Positions 54,162 through 63,910 of a stretch of DNA of 64,000 nt are shown here, one piece after another. The notes beneath the pieces are model-generated. The model was not told the DNA's origin. It worked only from the letters and a program-made list of their open reading frames with translations, and searched no databases. Position numbers and translations under genes: made by a program. Position 1 is the stretch's first letter, and every line of letters begins with the position of its first letter. Origin of the DNA: Modestobacter sp. Leaf380 (GTDB taxonomy: Bacteria; Actinomycetota; Actinomycetes; Mycobacteriales; Geodermatophilaceae); NCBI RefSeq assembly GCF_001424485.1, contig NZ_LMQC01000021.1:63249-127248 (forward strand). The letters run 5' to 3'.

Positions 54162-55262
54162 GTGGGCATCTCCGACGCACCTGGCTCCCGGATCCGCTGG
54201 CGACGCGGGACGGTGACCGCCCTGGGCCGGACCTGGCGGGACTCCCTCGAGCTCGAGGTCACGGTCCCCGGGGACGGCGACCTGCGCGCCCTCGCGCACC
54301 CCTCCGTCGTCGGCACCCCGCAGGTCGGCGACGACGTGCTGCTGAACACCACCGCCTGGGCCCAGCGCCTGGGGACCGGCGGCTACGCCCTCGTCGTCGC
54401 CGTGCCCGACCGGCTGCCCCCCGACCCCAGCGGCCCCGGCCACCTGGTCAAGGGCCGGTACACCGGGCTGCAGGTCACCGTGCAGGGCGTGGACGAGCAG
54501 GAGACCCCGCACCACCGGGTCATCGCCGAGGCCGAGGACGTCGACGGCATGCCGGTCGTCGTCGCCGACCTGCACTCCGCGCTGCCCGCCGTCCTCGCCG
54601 GCGTGCTCGCCACCGGGCCGGACCTCCGGGTCGCCTACGTGATGACCGACGGCGGGGCGCTGCCCGCCGCCTTCTCCCGCACCCTGGACGCCCTCGCCCC
54701 GACCCTGGCCGGAGTCGTCACCGTCGGCCAGGCGTTCGGCGGGGACCTGGAGGCGGTCACCGTGCACACCGGGCTCCTGGCCGCCCGGCACGTGCTGCAG
54801 GCCGACGTCACCGTGGTCGCGCAGGGGCCGGGCAACCTGGGCACCGGGACGCCGTGGGGCTTCTCCGGCGTGGCCGCGGGCGAGGCCTGCAACGCCGTCC
54901 ACGTGCTGGGCGGGCGGACCGTCGGGGCGCTGCGCATCTCCGACGCCGACCCCCGCCCGCGGCACCGCGGGGTCTCCCACCACTCCCTCACCGCGTTCGG
55001 CCGGGTGGCCCTCGGCGGCGTCACGCTGGTCGCCCCACGCGGGCTCCCCTCGGACCTGGGCAGCCAGGTGGCCGAGGACCTCGCCGGTCAGCCCGAGCGG
55101 AACCCCGTCGTCTGGGTACCCGTCGAGGGTCTCGACGACGCCCTCGCCGCCTCGCCCGCGCGGCTGTCGACCATGGGCCGGGGCCTGGCGGAGGAGCGGG
55201 CCTACTTCCTGGCCCAGGCCGCCGCCGGTCGGCACGCCGCGCACCTGGCGGGCCCCTCCTGA
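54162..55262 (+). CDS. DUF3866 family protein
   Basis: A 366-residue protein matching the DUF3866 pattern: an N-terminal beta-rich RRGTVTALGRTWRDSLELEV and GTPQVGDDVLLNTTAWAQRLGTGGYALVVA, then HHRVIAEAEDVDGMPVVVADLHSALPAVLAG, and a C-terminal DLGSQVAEDLAGQPERNPVVWVPVEGL. The function is unknown. It is a usual neighbour of the proteasome locus in actinobacteria. The stop and the next start overlap as TGATG. Confidence 0.85.
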   Translation: MGISDAPGSRIRWRRGTVTALGRTWRDSLELEVTVPGDGDLRALAHPSVVGTPQVGDDVLLNTTAWAQRLGTGGYALVVAVPDRLPPDPSGPGHLVKGRYTGLQVTVQGVDEQETPHHRVIAEAEDVDGMPVVVADLHSALPAVLAGVLATGPDLRVAYVMTDGGALPAAFSRTLDALAPTLAGVVTVGQAFGGDLEAVTVHTGLLAARHVLQADVTVVAQGPGNLGTGTPWGFSGVAAGEACNAVHVLGGRTVGALRISDADPRPRHRGVSHHSLTAFGRVALGGVTLVAPRGLPSDLGSQVAEDLAGQPERNPVVWVPVEGLDDALAASPARLSTMGRGLAEERAYFLAQAAAGRHAAHLAGPS

Positions 55263-56128
55263 TGGTCCGCACCGGCCCGTCCGGCGCCCAGCTGCGCTGG
55301 GTCGTCGCCACGGCGGCGCCGGAGGCGACGGTGCTGGCCGTCGTCGGGCTGCGGGACCGGAGCTCGCCGTGGCGGGTGTCGTTGTCCGACGGCCGGGACG
55401 TCGTCCTGCGCGTCGGGGGTGACGTCGGGCTGCTGCGCGCCGAACTGGCCGGCCTGCGGGCTGCCGGGGCGGCGGGGCTGCCGGCCCCTCGCGTGCTGGG
55501 GTCGGCTCTGGACCGCACCCCTGCGTTGCTGCTGACCCTGGCGCTGCCCGGGACCAGCGTCATCCCGACCGTCCGGGACGACGCCCGGCTGGCCGCACTG
55601 GGCGCAGCGGCCGCCCGGGTGGCGGCCGTCGCTCCCCCGCCCGGGCTCGACCGGGTCGACTCCCCCATCGGCGGGGTGGACTTCGCTGCCCTGCGGACGG
55701 CGTTCCCCCGCCCGCTCCTCACCGAGGCGGAGGCGGCCCTGGCCGCCCGCGGTGCCCACGAGGGGCCGCTGGGCTTCGTGCACGGGGACCTCTGGCACGG
55801 GAACACGCTGTGGACGCCGGACGGCACGCTGACCGGACTGCTGGACTGGGACTGCTCCGGCACGGGCCCGGTCGGGCTGGACCTGGGCTCGGCCCGGTTG
55901 GACGCGGTGCTCTGCCACGGGCCCGGCGCCGAGGAGCCGGTGCTGGCCGGCTGGTCCGCCGCCGGCGGGCCGGACGTCGACGTCGCCCGCTGGGACCTGG
56001 TCGCAGGGCTGGCGACCCCGCCGACGATGGACTGGTTCGTCGACGCGATCGCCGGCCAGGGCCGCCCCGACCTGGGTGCGGCGCTGCTCATCGAGCGCCG
56101 CGACGAGTTCCTCCGGGCTGCCCTCTGA
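55262..56128 (+). CDS. Aminoglycoside phosphotransferase (APH)-family kinase
   Basis: A 288-residue kinase-like protein. The catalytic loop GFVHGDLWHGNTLW carries the Asp/Asn pair, and LTGLLDWDCSGTGPVGLDLG carries the metal-binding Asp. The N-lobe (SLSDGRDVVLRVGGDVGLLRAELAGL) has Arg where the usual lysine would be. Family members phosphorylate small metabolites, and drug resistance should not be inferred. It is co-translated with the DUF3866 gene and converges on pafA. Confidence 0.82.
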   Translation: MVRTGPSGAQLRWVVATAAPEATVLAVVGLRDRSSPWRVSLSDGRDVVLRVGGDVGLLRAELAGLRAAGAAGLPAPRVLGSALDRTPALLLTLALPGTSVIPTVRDDARLAALGAAAARVAAVAPPPGLDRVDSPIGGVDFAALRTAFPRPLLTEAEAALAARGAHEGPLGFVHGDLWHGNTLWTPDGTLTGLLDWDCSGTGPVGLDLGSARLDAVLCHGPGAEEPVLAGWSAAGGPDVDVARWDLVAGLATPPTMDWFVDAIAGQGRPDLGAALLIERRDEFLRAAL

Positions 56129-56134
56129 CCGACC

Positions 56135-57493
56135 TCACATGGAGGCGATGAGCCTCTCCACGCGCTCGTCGACGGACTTGAACGGGTCCTTGCACAGCAC
56201 GGTCCGCTGGGCCTGGTCGTTGAGCTTGAGGTGCACCCAGTCGACGGTGAAGTCGCGCCGCTTGTCCTGGGCCTTGCGGATGAAGTCCCCCCGCAGCTTG
56301 GCCCGGGTGGTCTGCGGCGGCACGTTCTTGGCCTCGAAGACGGCCGGGTCGTGGGTGACCCGCTCGACCTGCCCGGCCCGCTCCAGCAGGTAGTAGAGGC
56401 CGCGGCCGCGGCGGATGTCGTGGTAGGCCAGGTCGAGCTGGGCGATCCGCGGGGCGGACAGCGACAGGTCGTGCTTGGCCCGGTACCGCTCGATGAGCGA
56501 GTGCTTGATGGCCCAGTCGACCTCGCGGTCGACGAGGGACAGGTCGCCGGTGTCGACGGCCTTGAGGGTGCGGCCCCACAGCTCCAGCATCTGCCGGTGC
56601 ACCGGGCCCAGGCCCTCGCGGTCGACGTACTCGGCGGCCCGGTCGTGGTACTCGGTCTGGATCTCCAGGGCCGACATCTCGCGGCCGTTGGCCAGGCGGA
56701 CCTTGCGCCGGCCGGTGAGGTCGTGGCTCATCTCCCGGATGGCCCGGATCGGGTTCTCCAGGGTCATGTCCCGCACGGCCACGCCGTCCTCGATCATCCG
56801 CAGCACCAGGTCGGTGATGGTGACCTTGAGCAGCGTCGTCGTCTCGCTCATGTTCGAGTCGCCGACGATGACGTGCAGGCGGCGGTAGCGCTCGGCATCG
56901 GCGTGCGGCTCGTCGCGGGTGTTGATGATCGGCCGGGACCGGGTGGTGGCGCTGGAGACGCCCTCCCAGATGTGCTCGGCCCGCTGGCTGACGCAGTAGA
57001 CCGCGCCGCGGGGGGTCTGCAGCACCTTGCCGGCACCGACCACGATCTGCCGGCTCACCAGGAACGGGATGAGCACGTCGGCCAGCCGGGAGAACTCCCC
57101 GTGTCGGCCCACGAGGTAGTTCTCGTGGCAGCCGTAGCTGTTGCCGGCGGAGTCGGTGTTGTTCTTGAACAGGTAGATGTCGCCGCTGACGCCCTCGTCG
57201 TTGAGGCGCTGCTCGGCGTCGACGAGCAGGCCCTCGAGGATCCGCTCCCCCGCCTTGTCGTGGACGACGAGCTCGGTGAGGTCGTCGCACTCGGCGGTGG
57301 CGTACTCGGGGTGGCTGCCCACGTCCAGGTACAGCCGCGAGCCGTTGCGCAGGAACACGTTCGAGCTGCGCCCCCAGGAGACGACGCGGCGGAAGAGGTA
57401 GCGCGCCACCTCGTCGGGTGAGAGCCGGCGCTGACCCTGGAAGGTGCACGTGACGCCGTACTCGGTCTCGATGCCGAAGATCCTGCGGTCCAC
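56135..57493 (-). CDS. pafA: Pup-protein ligase PafA
   Basis: A 452-residue glutamine-synthetase-fold ligase that joins the C-terminal Glu of Pup to substrate lysines using ATP. It has the N-terminal [14 protein letters not shown] motif with the metal-binding Glu, [32 protein letters not shown] and [14 protein letters not shown]. The length equals that of the mycobacterial enzyme. The Dop-specific loop is absent, which separates it from the paralogue at 59597. The GTG start follows a leaderless -10 that overlaps the prcA stop codon. Confidence 0.96.
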   Translation of the reverse strand: MDRRIFGIETEYGVTCTFQGQRRLSPDEVARYLFRRVVSWGRSSNVFLRNGSRLYLDVGSHPEYATAECDDLTELVVHDKAGERILEGLLVDAEQRLNDEGVSGDIYLFKNNTDSAGNSYGCHENYLVGRHGEFSRLADVLIPFLVSRQIVVGAGKVLQTPRGAVYCVSQRAEHIWEGVSSATTRSRPIINTRDEPHADAERYRRLHVIVGDSNMSETTTLLKVTITDLVLRMIEDGVAVRDMTLENPIRAIREMSHDLTGRRKVRLANGREMSALEIQTEYHDRAAEYVDREGLGPVHRQMLELWGRTLKAVDTGDLSLVDREVDWAIKHSLIERYRAKHDLSLSAPRIAQLDLAYHDIRRGRGLYYLLERAGQVERVTHDPAVFEAKNVPPQTTRAKLRGDFIRKAQDKRRDFTVDWVHLKLNDQAQRTVLCKDPFKSVDERVERLIASM

Positions 57494-57500
57494 GCCGTCG

Positions 57501-57506
57501 AGCCTA
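57501..57506 (-). promoter_or_regulatory. Predicted -10 element (TAGGCT) for pafA, overlapping the prcA stop
   Basis: Read on the minus strand, TAGGCT lies 7 nt before the pafA GTG, and its first three bases are the TAG stop codon of prcA. Confidence 0.45.
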
Positions 57507-58343
57507 GGCCTGTGTGTCGTCTGGGGCCGGGTGGTCGCCCAGCCCGGGCGGCGTGCCCGGCGCGGGGGCGCTGGGCAGGTGGTTGGGCGCCTCGGGGGTG
57601 GTCTCCCCGGTGACGGCGTCGTCGGCAGCGGTGTCGTCGGACAGCAGGCCGCGCAGGGCCGCGCCGACGATCCGCCGGAACGCCCGCTTGGGACGGCGCC
57701 GGTCCAGGACCGCCACCTCCAGCTGCTCGGCCGGCAGGCTGGCGTGCCCGCCGCCGTTGGCCTGGGTGGACGCACTGGCCGCGGACAGTGCCCGAACGCC
57801 CACCGCCAGCGCCTCGGCCAGGCCCAGCCCGGGACGGAAGTGCTCGCGGAGGGTGGCAGTGACGGCCTCGGCCTGCCCGCCCATGACGACGAAGTCGGGC
57901 TCGTCGACGACCGAGCCGTCGAAGGTCAGCCGGTAGAGCTGGTCGGACTCGGGGGTGGTGCCCACCTCGGCGACGCAGAGCTCCACCTCGAAGGGCTTCA
58001 TCTGCTCGGTGAAGATCGAGCCGAGGGTCTGGGCGTAGGCGTTGGCGATCACCCGGCCGGTGACGTCGCGGCGGTTGTAGCTGTAGCCCCGCACGTCGGC
58101 CAGCCGCACGCCGGCGACCCGCAGGCTCTCGAACTCGGAGTACCGGCCGACGGCGGCGAAGCCGATCCGGTCGTAGATCTCGCCGACCTTGTGCAGTGTC
58201 GAGCTGGGGTTCTCGGCGATGAGCAGGACGCCGTCGGCGTAGGTGAGGACGGCGACGCTGCGGCCGCGGGAGATGCCCTTGCGGGCGTACTCCGACCGGT
58301 CCCGCATGACCTGCTCGGCGGAGGCGTAGTAGGGCATCGTCAT
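57504..58343 (-). CDS. prcA: 20S proteasome subunit alpha
   Basis: A 279-residue alpha subunit forming the gated outer rings of the proteasome. It opens [29 protein letters not shown], the gating N-terminus, followed by [18 protein letters not shown] and [23 protein letters not shown]. The C-terminal ~50 residues form an acidic Pro/Ala/Thr tail beyond the fold. The start lies 3 bp after the prcB stop, consistent with co-translation. Confidence 0.96.
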   Translation of the reverse strand: MTMPYYASAEQVMRDRSEYARKGISRGRSVAVLTYADGVLLIAENPSSTLHKVGEIYDRIGFAAVGRYSEFESLRVAGVRLADVRGYSYNRRDVTGRVIANAYAQTLGSIFTEQMKPFEVELCVAEVGTTPESDQLYRLTFDGSVVDEPDFVVMGGQAEAVTATLREHFRPGLGLAEALAVGVRALSAASASTQANGGGHASLPAEQLEVAVLDRRRPKRAFRRIVGAALRGLLSDDTAADDAVTGETTPEAPNHLPSAPAPGTPPGLGDHPAPDDTQA

Positions 58344-58346
58344 GGC

Positions 58347-59195
58347 TCAGGCCCCCCGGGTGTCGGCGCCGGCGGACCGGTCGGCGGTGATGGCGGCGGC
58401 GATCGCGGCCACCTCGTCGTCGGGCAGCCGGACGGCTCCCTCGGCGTCGATCCGGTAGAGGATCGGATAGAGCCGGCGGACGGCGTCGGGACCACCGGTG
58501 GCGGAGTCGTCGTCGGCGGCGTCGTAGAGCGCCTCGACCAGGCTGCGGGTCGCGGCCTCGGCGGACAGGTTCGGACGCCAGGTCTTCTTCAGCGAGCCCC
58601 GGGCGAACAGCGACCCCGAGCCGACGGAGGCGTACCCGCGCTCCTCGTAGTTCCCGCCGGTGACGTCGTAGCTGAAGATCCGGCCCGGGTTGACGCCCTC
58701 GGCGGCGTCCAGGTCGAAGCCGGCGAACAACGGGACGACGGCCAGGCCCTGCATCGCGGCACCCAGGTTGCCGCGGATCATGGCGGCGAGGCGGTTGGCC
58801 TTGCCGTCCAGCGACATGGTCATCCCCTCGATCTTCTCGTAGTGCTCCAGCTCCACCTGGTAGAGCCGCACCATCTCGATCGCGATGCCGGCCGCGCCTG
58901 CGATGCCGATGACCGAGTACGCGTCGGCGGCGTAGACCTTCTCGATGTCCCGGGAGGAGATCAGGTTGCCCATGGTGGCCCGCCGGTCACCGCCCATCAG
59001 CACGCCGCCGTCGAAGGTGGCGGCGACGATCGTGGTCCCGTGCGGCGCGAGGTCGCCCACCGGCACGGTCGGGACCGGACGCCGGCCGGGCAGCAGGTCG
59101 GGCGCGGTCCGGCCCAGGAAGTCGGTGAACGAGGAGCCCACCCGGTCCAGGTACGCGGGCGGGAACCCGCTCCGTCCGGAGATCTGCTCGCTCAC
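58347..59195 (-). CDS. prcB: 20S proteasome subunit beta
   Basis: A 282-residue catalytic subunit. The propeptide is residues 1-53, and autocleavage after HG exposes T54 ([13 protein letters not shown]) as the nucleophile. [20 protein letters not shown] carries the conserved Arg/Lys of the active site. It assembles with PrcA into the four-ring core that receives substrates from Mpa. The GTG start has AGGAGAGG 7 nt upstream. It lies downstream of pup in the same minus-strand unit. Confidence 0.97.
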   Translation of the reverse strand: MSEQISGRSGFPPAYLDRVGSSFTDFLGRTAPDLLPGRRPVPTVPVGDLAPHGTTIVAATFDGGVLMGGDRRATMGNLISSRDIEKVYAADAYSVIGIAGAAGIAIEMVRLYQVELEHYEKIEGMTMSLDGKANRLAAMIRGNLGAAMQGLAVVPLFAGFDLDAAEGVNPGRIFSYDVTGGNYEERGYASVGSGSLFARGSLKKTWRPNLSAEAATRSLVEALYDAADDDSATGGPDAVRRLYPILYRIDAEGAVRLPDDEVAAIAAAITADRSAGADTRGA

Positions 59196-59288
59196 TCGTC
59201 CGCCTCTCCTGCCGTCTGGTGACGACCCGTTGGTCTGCCTGTGCTGCGGTGCTGTGCTGGTGGTGCGGGTGCAGGGGTGATCAGCTGA

Positions 59289-59498
59289 TCACTCCCCGCC
59301 CTTCTGCACGTACGAGCGGACGAACTCCTCGGCGTTGGACTCCAGGACGCCGTCGATCTCGTCGAGGATCGAGTCCACGTCCTCGGTGACCTTCTCGTGG
59401 CGCTCGGCGACGTCGGAGTCGACGGAGGCCTCGACCTCCTCGGTCTCCTCGCGCGACCGCGTCGCCTTCTGCTGCCCGCCGGTGTCCCTGGTGGCCAT
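59289..59498 (-). CDS. pup: Prokaryotic ubiquitin-like protein Pup
   Basis: A 69-residue, disordered, Glu/Asp-rich protein tag. The C-terminal helix region DVDSILDEIDGVLESNAEEFVRSYVQKGGE binds the Mpa coiled coils. The sequence ends GGE rather than the mycobacterial GGQ, so the ligatable Glu is encoded directly and no deamidation by Dop is needed. A GGGAGG site lies upstream of the ATG, and there is a 93-bp gap before prcB. Confidence 0.97.
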   Translation of the reverse strand: MATRDTGGQQKATRSREETEEVEASVDSDVAERHEKVTEDVDSILDEIDGVLESNAEEFVRSYVQKGGE

Positions 59499-59540
59499 GG
59501 TGGTCCTCCCGCTCGGTGTCGGTGTGCTGCTCTGCTGGGG

Positions 59541-59546
59541 AAGCTA
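59541..59546 (-). promoter_or_regulatory. Predicted -10 element (TAGCTT) for pup-prcB-prcA
   Basis: Read on the minus strand, TAGCTT would start transcription near 59534, giving a leader of about 36 nt with the pup ribosome site. Confidence 0.4.
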
Positions 59547-59596
59547 CCCGCGGGGTGTGACACGGCGGCGTCCGTCCGGTGGACGGGCCGCCGGCC

Positions 59597-61102
59597 TCAC
59601 CCGCCGGTGATCGTCTCGACGAGTTCCTGCGCGCCGCTGACCCGCTCGAAGAGCGCGCCGACGTGCTCCCGGGTGCCGCGCAGGGGCTCCATGGTGGGCA
59701 CCCGGACCAGGTTCTCCCGGCCCAGGTCGAACACCACCGAGTCCCACGAGGCGGCCGCGATCTGGGCCGGGAAGCGCCGCAGGCACTCCCCGCGGAAGTA
59801 GGCCCGGGTGTCCGAGGGCGGGGTGGTCATCGCCGTGGTGACCTCCTCCTCGGTGACCAGCCGCTGCATCGACCCGCGCGCCACCAGCCGCTCGTAGAGG
59901 CCCTTCTCGGGGCGGATGTCGGAGTACTGCAGGTCGACCAGGGCCAGCCGCGCGTCGCCCCAGGACAGCCCGTCCCGGGCCCGGTAGCCCTCCAGCAGCC
60001 GCAGCTTGGCCGGCCAGTCCAGGCGGTCGGCGCAGCGCATCGGGTCGATCGCCAGGTCCTCGAGCACCCGTCCCCACTTGGCCAGCACGTCGTGGGTCTG
60101 CTCGTCGGTGTCCCCGGTCCGGTCCACGAAGTCGCGGGCCTGGTCCAGGAACTCCTGCTGGACCTGCAGCGCGGTCAGCCGGCGGCCGTCGCGCAGCCGG
60201 ACCCGGTGGGTCAGCGTCGGGTCGTGGCTGACCGCCTGCAGCGCCTCGACCGAGTCCTCGATGGTCAGGTCCACCGACAGCGCCCGGGCCTCGATCATGG
60301 CCAGCACCAGCGCCGTCGTCCCGACCTTGAGGTAGGTGGACCACTCGGCCAGGTTCGCGTCGCCGATGATCACGTGCAGCCGGCGGTACTCGTCGGGGTT
60401 GGCGTGCGGCTCGTCCCGGGTGTTGATGATCGGCCGCTTGAGCGTGGTCTCCAGCCCCACCTCGACCTCGAAGAAGTCCGCCCGCTGGGACAGCTGGAAG
60501 CCCTGCGAGCGCCCGTCGGTGCCCAGCCCCACCCGCCCGGCCCCGGCGAAGACCTGCCGGGTGACGAAGAAGGGGATGAGGCCGCGGATGATCTCGATGA
60601 ACGGCGTCCGCCGGTCCATCAGGTAGTTCTCGTGCGCCCCGTAGGACTGGCCCTTGCCGTCGGTGTTGTTCTTGTACAGCTGGATGGGCAGGCTGCCGGG
60701 CACCCGTGCGGCGCGCTTGCTGGCCTCGACCATCACCCGCTCCCCCGCCTTGTCCCACAGCACGATGTCCCGGGGGCTGGTGACCTCCGGCGTCGAGTAC
60801 TCCGGGTGGGCGTGGTCGACGTAGAGCCGGGCACCGTTGGTCAGCACGACGTTGGCCATGCCCGGGTCCTCGTCGGGGTCGGCGTGGTCCAGCGCCCGGG
60901 ACGGCGACAGGTCGAACCCCCGGGCGTCGCGCAGCGGCGACTCCTCCTCGAAGTCCCACCGGGGCCGCCGGCGGGAGGGCGCCTCGGCCGGGGCCCAGGC
61001 GTTCACGACCTGGCTGGACAGCGTCGTCGGGTTGGCCCCCGGCTGTCCCGGGACCGAGATGCCGTACTCCAGTTCGGTCCCCATGACCCGCCGCACGCTC
61101 AT
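59597..61102 (-). CDS. dop: Depupylase Dop
   Basis: A 501-residue glutamine-synthetase-fold enzyme that cleaves Pup from substrates. The N-terminus [15 protein letters not shown] carries the metal-binding Glu. Residues ~40-75 form the Dop-specific loop ([20 protein letters not shown]) absent from Paf[21 protein letters not shown] and [31 protein letters not shown] follow. Since Pup here already ends in Glu, deamidation should be unnecessary. The ATG has TAGGGT at 6 nt, so it is leaderless. Confidence 0.96.
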   Translation of the reverse strand: MSVRRVMGTELEYGISVPGQPGANPTTLSSQVVNAWAPAEAPSRRRPRWDFEEESPLRDARGFDLSPSRALDHADPDEDPGMANVVLTNGARLYVDHAHPEYSTPEVTSPRDIVLWDKAGERVMVEASKRAARVPGSLPIQLYKNNTDGKGQSYGAHENYLMDRRTPFIEIIRGLIPFFVTRQVFAGAGRVGLGTDGRSQGFQLSQRADFFEVEVGLETTLKRPIINTRDEPHANPDEYRRLHVIIGDANLAEWSTYLKVGTTALVLAMIEARALSVDLTIEDSVEALQAVSHDPTLTHRVRLRDGRRLTALQVQQEFLDQARDFVDRTGDTDEQTHDVLAKWGRVLEDLAIDPMRCADRLDWPAKLRLLEGYRARDGLSWGDARLALVDLQYSDIRPEKGLYERLVARGSMQRLVTEEEVTTAMTTPPSDTRAYFRGECLRRFPAQIAAASWDSVVFDLGRENLVRVPTMEPLRGTREHVGALFERVSGAQELVETITGG

Positions 61103-61108
61103 GCCGTC

Positions 61109-61114
61109 ACCCTA
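61109..61114 (-). promoter_or_regulatory. Predicted -10 element (TAGGGT), leaderless
   Basis: Read on the minus strand, TAGGGT lies 6 nt before the dop ATG at 61102, suggesting dop is expressed from its own promoter. Confidence 0.5.
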
Positions 61115-61154
61115 GGCGGGCGCGCCGCCGCCGACCTGCCGGCCGGGGGCCCGC

Positions 61155-62006
61155 TCAGCCCCGGACGCTGGACGTGCTGGTCCCGCCGTCGGCCCGGACG
61201 ATGACGCACTGCGGGAACGGCGAGTCGGCCCAGTACTCCTCGTCGTCGGTGGTGACGTCGAGGGCCAGCTCCGGGGTCAGTGGGCCGCCCAGGTAGTCGA
61301 CCGCGTCGGACAGGCACTGCTCGGCGTAGGGCGCCCGGGCGGCCCGGTCGACCGGGAACGGCGCCCCCTCGGGGACGTCGGGCAGCGAGATCAGCGACTC
61401 GGCCCAGTGCTCCACCGAGCACGGCACCTCGTCGTACTCCACCGGGGACCCGTCCAGGCAGACCCGGTAGGCCGAGGCGTCGGGGCCCTCGAGGGCGCCG
61501 GCCATCCGGCCGGGCGCGGGCTCGGGACCCGACCCGCCGTAGACGACGTCGCAGGCCGCCCACCGCGCACCGGCCGCCCACTGCTCCGGCGTGGGGAGGA
61601 CGACGGTGTAGTCGACGTAGGTGAGGTCACCGGACTCGGCGCCCAGGTAGTCGTCGGCGGTGTCGTAGCTGCAGACCTCGGTGAACGGGGAGTCCTCGGA
61701 GTAGTCCAGGTCCTCCTCCGTCGGGTACGGGGCGTCCAGCGGCAGGCCGGTGTCCTGCACGGTCGCGGTCTCCGCGGTGTGCGGCTGGGCGCAGTCCACG
61801 ACCGGGGGCACCTCGAGCGGGTCGTAGACGACCTCGACCTGGTGGCAGGTCCCGACGGCAGGGGCCTCGAACATCGGGTCGTCGCCGGGGGTGGGCGCCG
61901 CGGTGGCGCCGGGGCTGGCCACGCCCTCCACGACGGACGTGCAGCCACCGAGCAGCAACCCGGCCGTCACGAGCACCAGCGTCGTCGTCCGCCCCCGGTT
62001 CAGCAC
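61155..62006 (-). CDS. Septum-formation-family lipoprotein
   Basis: A 283-residue exported protein. The lipobox LLLGGC gives a modified Cys near residue 22. The mature part has paired Cys modules (VGTCHQVEVVYDPLEVPPVVDCAQPHTAETA; SPFTEVCSYD ... WAACDVVYGG; YRVCLDGSPVEYDEVPCSVEHWAESL), the pattern of septum-formation/DUF4190-associated extracellular domains, here duplicated. The GTG start is preceded at 6 nt by CAAGAT, a weak leaderless -10. Its link to the proteasome genes is only positional. Confidence 0.75.
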   Translation of the reverse strand: MLNRGRTTTLVLVTAGLLLGGCTSVVEGVASPGATAAPTPGDDPMFEAPAVGTCHQVEVVYDPLEVPPVVDCAQPHTAETATVQDTGLPLDAPYPTEEDLDYSEDSPFTEVCSYDTADDYLGAESGDLTYVDYTVVLPTPEQWAAGARWAACDVVYGGSGPEPAPGRMAGALEGPDASAYRVCLDGSPVEYDEVPCSVEHWAESLISLPDVPEGAPFPVDRAARAPYAEQCLSDAVDYLGGPLTPELALDVTTDDEEYWADSPFPQCVIVRADGGTSTSSVRG

Positions 62007-62042
62007 GGGCCCATCTTGCCCACGCGCGGCCCCCGGGACGAC

Positions 62043-62076
62043 GACGACCCCCGGCAGCGCGTTGCCGGGGGTCGTC
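62043..62076. terminator. Terminator hairpin after mpa
   Basis: A perfect 14-bp stem (62043-62056 with 62063-62076) with the loop GCGCGT follows the mpa stop by 13 bp in the direction of mpa transcription, separating it from the lipoprotein gene. Confidence 0.82.
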
Positions 62077-62088
62077 GGGGCCGGAGGA

Positions 62089-63867
62089 CTACAGGTACTG
62101 GCCGGTGTTGGTGGCCGTGTCGATGGCACGGCCGGACTCGCTGCCCTTGCCGCTGATGAGCGTGCGGATGTAGACGATCCGCTCGCCCTTCTTGCCCGAG
62201 ATCCGCGCCCAGTCGTCGGGGTTGGTGGTGTTCGGGAGGTCCTCGTTCTCCTTGAACTCGTCCACGCAGGCGGCGAGGAGGTGACCGACCCGCAGACCGT
62301 GGCCGCCGTTCTCCAGGTGGTCCTTGATCGCCATCTTCTTCGCCCGGTCGACGATGTTCTGCAGCATCGCGCCGGAGTTGAAGTCCTTGAAGTACAGGAC
62401 CTCCTTGTCCCCGTTCGCGTAGGTCACCTCGAGGAAGCGGTTCTCCTCGGTCTCGGTGTACATCCGCTCGACCGTGGACTGGATCATCCCGGCGATCGTG
62501 GCCTCGCGGCTGCCGCCGTGCTCGGCCAGGTCGTCACCGTGGATGGGCAGCGTGGGCGTCAGGTACTTGGTGAAGATGTCCCGGGCGGCCTCGGCGTCGG
62601 GCCGTTCGATCTTGATCTTCACGTCGAGCCGGCCGGGCCGCAGGATGGCCGGGTCGATCATGTCCTCGCGGTTGGAGGCACCGATGACGATGACGTTCTC
62701 CAGGCCCTCGACGCCGTCGATCTCGCTGAGCAGCTGGGGCACGATCGTGGACTCCACGTCGGAGCTCACCCCGGTGCCGCGGGTGCGGAAGATCGAGTCC
62801 ATCTCGTCGAAGAAGACGATGACGGGCGCGCCCTCGCTGGCCTTCTCCCGGGCGCGCTGGAAGACCAGCCGGATGTGCCGCTCGGTCTCCCCCACGTACT
62901 TGTTCAGCAGCTCGGGGCCCTTGATGTTGAGGAAGTAGGACCGCGCGCGGGTCGCCTCCTCGGCACCGTGGGCGACGGCGATCTGCTTGGCCAGGGAGTT
63001 CGCGACCGCCTTGGCGATCAGCGTCTTCCCGCAGCCGGGCGGGCCGTAGAGCAGGATCCCCTTCGGCGGGCGCAGCTCGTAGGTCTTGAAGAGGTCCTTG
63101 TGCAGGAAGGGCATCTCCACGGCGTCCCGGATCTGCTCGATCTGCCGGGACAGTCCACCGATGTCGCCGTAGTCGATGTCGGGGACCTCCTCGAGGATGA
63201 GCTCCTCGACCTCGCTCTTGGGGATCCGCTCGTAGACGAAGCCCGAGCGCGGCTCCAGCAGCAGCGAGTCCCCGCTGCGCAGCTTCTGCTCGGTCAGGGA
63301 CTCGGCGAGCTGGACCACCCGCTCCTCGTCGGTGTGCCCGACCACCAGGGCGCGACGCGGCTGCCCCTCGACGGGCTCCAGCAGCTCCTTGAGCAGGACG
63401 ACGTCGCCGGCCTTCTCGTAACCGCGGGCCTCGACGACGTTCATCGCCTCGTTGAGCATGACCTCCATGCCGTAGGCCAGGCCCTCGGTCTCCACGGCCG
63501 GGGACACCGAGACCCGCAGCTTGCGGCCGCCGGTGAAGACGTCGACCGACCCGTCCTCGTAGCGGCCCAGGAAGACGCCGTAGCCCGAGGGGGGCTGACC
63601 GAGGCGGTCGACCTCCTCCTTGAGCTGCACCAGCTGGTCGCGGGCACCCCGCAGGGTCTCGGCGAGCTTGTCGTTGCGCTCGGACAGGAAGGCGGCGCGG
63701 CCCTCGGCCTCGGCGACGCGCTCCTCGAGCGCGCGCACCTGGCGGGGGCTGTCGGACACCTTGCGGCGGAGCAGCCCGATCTCCTCCTCGAGGTAGGAGA
63801 TCTGGCTCACCAGCGAGGCGACGTCACGCTCGCGTCGCGCTCGGAACTCGTCGGGGCCGAGACCCAT
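62089..63867 (-). CDS. mpa: Proteasome-associated AAA ATPase Mpa/ARC
   Basis: A 592-residue unfoldase ring. N-terminal coiled coils (~18-90) capture Pup, two OB domains follow (~95-230), and the AAA module has Walker A GPPGCGKT at 275-282 and Walker [10 protein letters not shown]. The C-terminus ends GQYL, the HbYX-like tail that docks into PrcA pockets and opens the gate. ATG 63867 is chosen because GGAGG lies 6 nt upstream; the GTG one codon earlier would be too close. It heads the proteasome locus in reading order on this strand. Confidence 0.97.
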   Translation of the reverse strand: MGLGPDEFRARRERDVASLVSQISYLEEEIGLLRRKVSDSPRQVRALEERVAEAEGRAAFLSERNDKLAETLRGARDQLVQLKEEVDRLGQPPSGYGVFLGRYEDGSVDVFTGGRKLRVSVSPAVETEGLAYGMEVMLNEAMNVVEARGYEKAGDVVLLKELLEPVEGQPRRALVVGHTDEERVVQLAESLTEQKLRSGDSLLLEPRSGFVYERIPKSEVEELILEEVPDIDYGDIGGLSRQIEQIRDAVEMPFLHKDLFKTYELRPPKGILLYGPPGCGKTLIAKAVANSLAKQIAVAHGAEEATRARSYFLNIKGPELLNKYVGETERHIRLVFQRAREKASEGAPVIVFFDEMDSIFRTRGTGVSSDVESTIVPQLLSEIDGVEGLENVIVIGASNREDMIDPAILRPGRLDVKIKIERPDAEAARDIFTKYLTPTLPIHGDDLAEHGGSREATIAGMIQSTVERMYTETEENRFLEVTYANGDKEVLYFKDFNSGAMLQNIVDRAKKMAIKDHLENGGHGLRVGHLLAACVDEFKENEDLPNTTNPDDWARISGKKGERIVYIRTLISGKGSESGRAIDTATNTGQYL

Positions 63868-63904
63868 CACGCACCTCCGGACACATCAGTGGAGCCGAGC
63901 CGCC

Positions 63905-63910
63905 ACTGTA
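63905..63910 (-). promoter_or_regulatory. Predicted -10 element (TACAGT) for mpa
   Basis: Read on the minus strand, TACAGT predicts a start near 63898 and a leader of about 30 nt containing the GGAGG site. The last ~90 bases of the window hold no other feature I can support. Confidence 0.4.
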
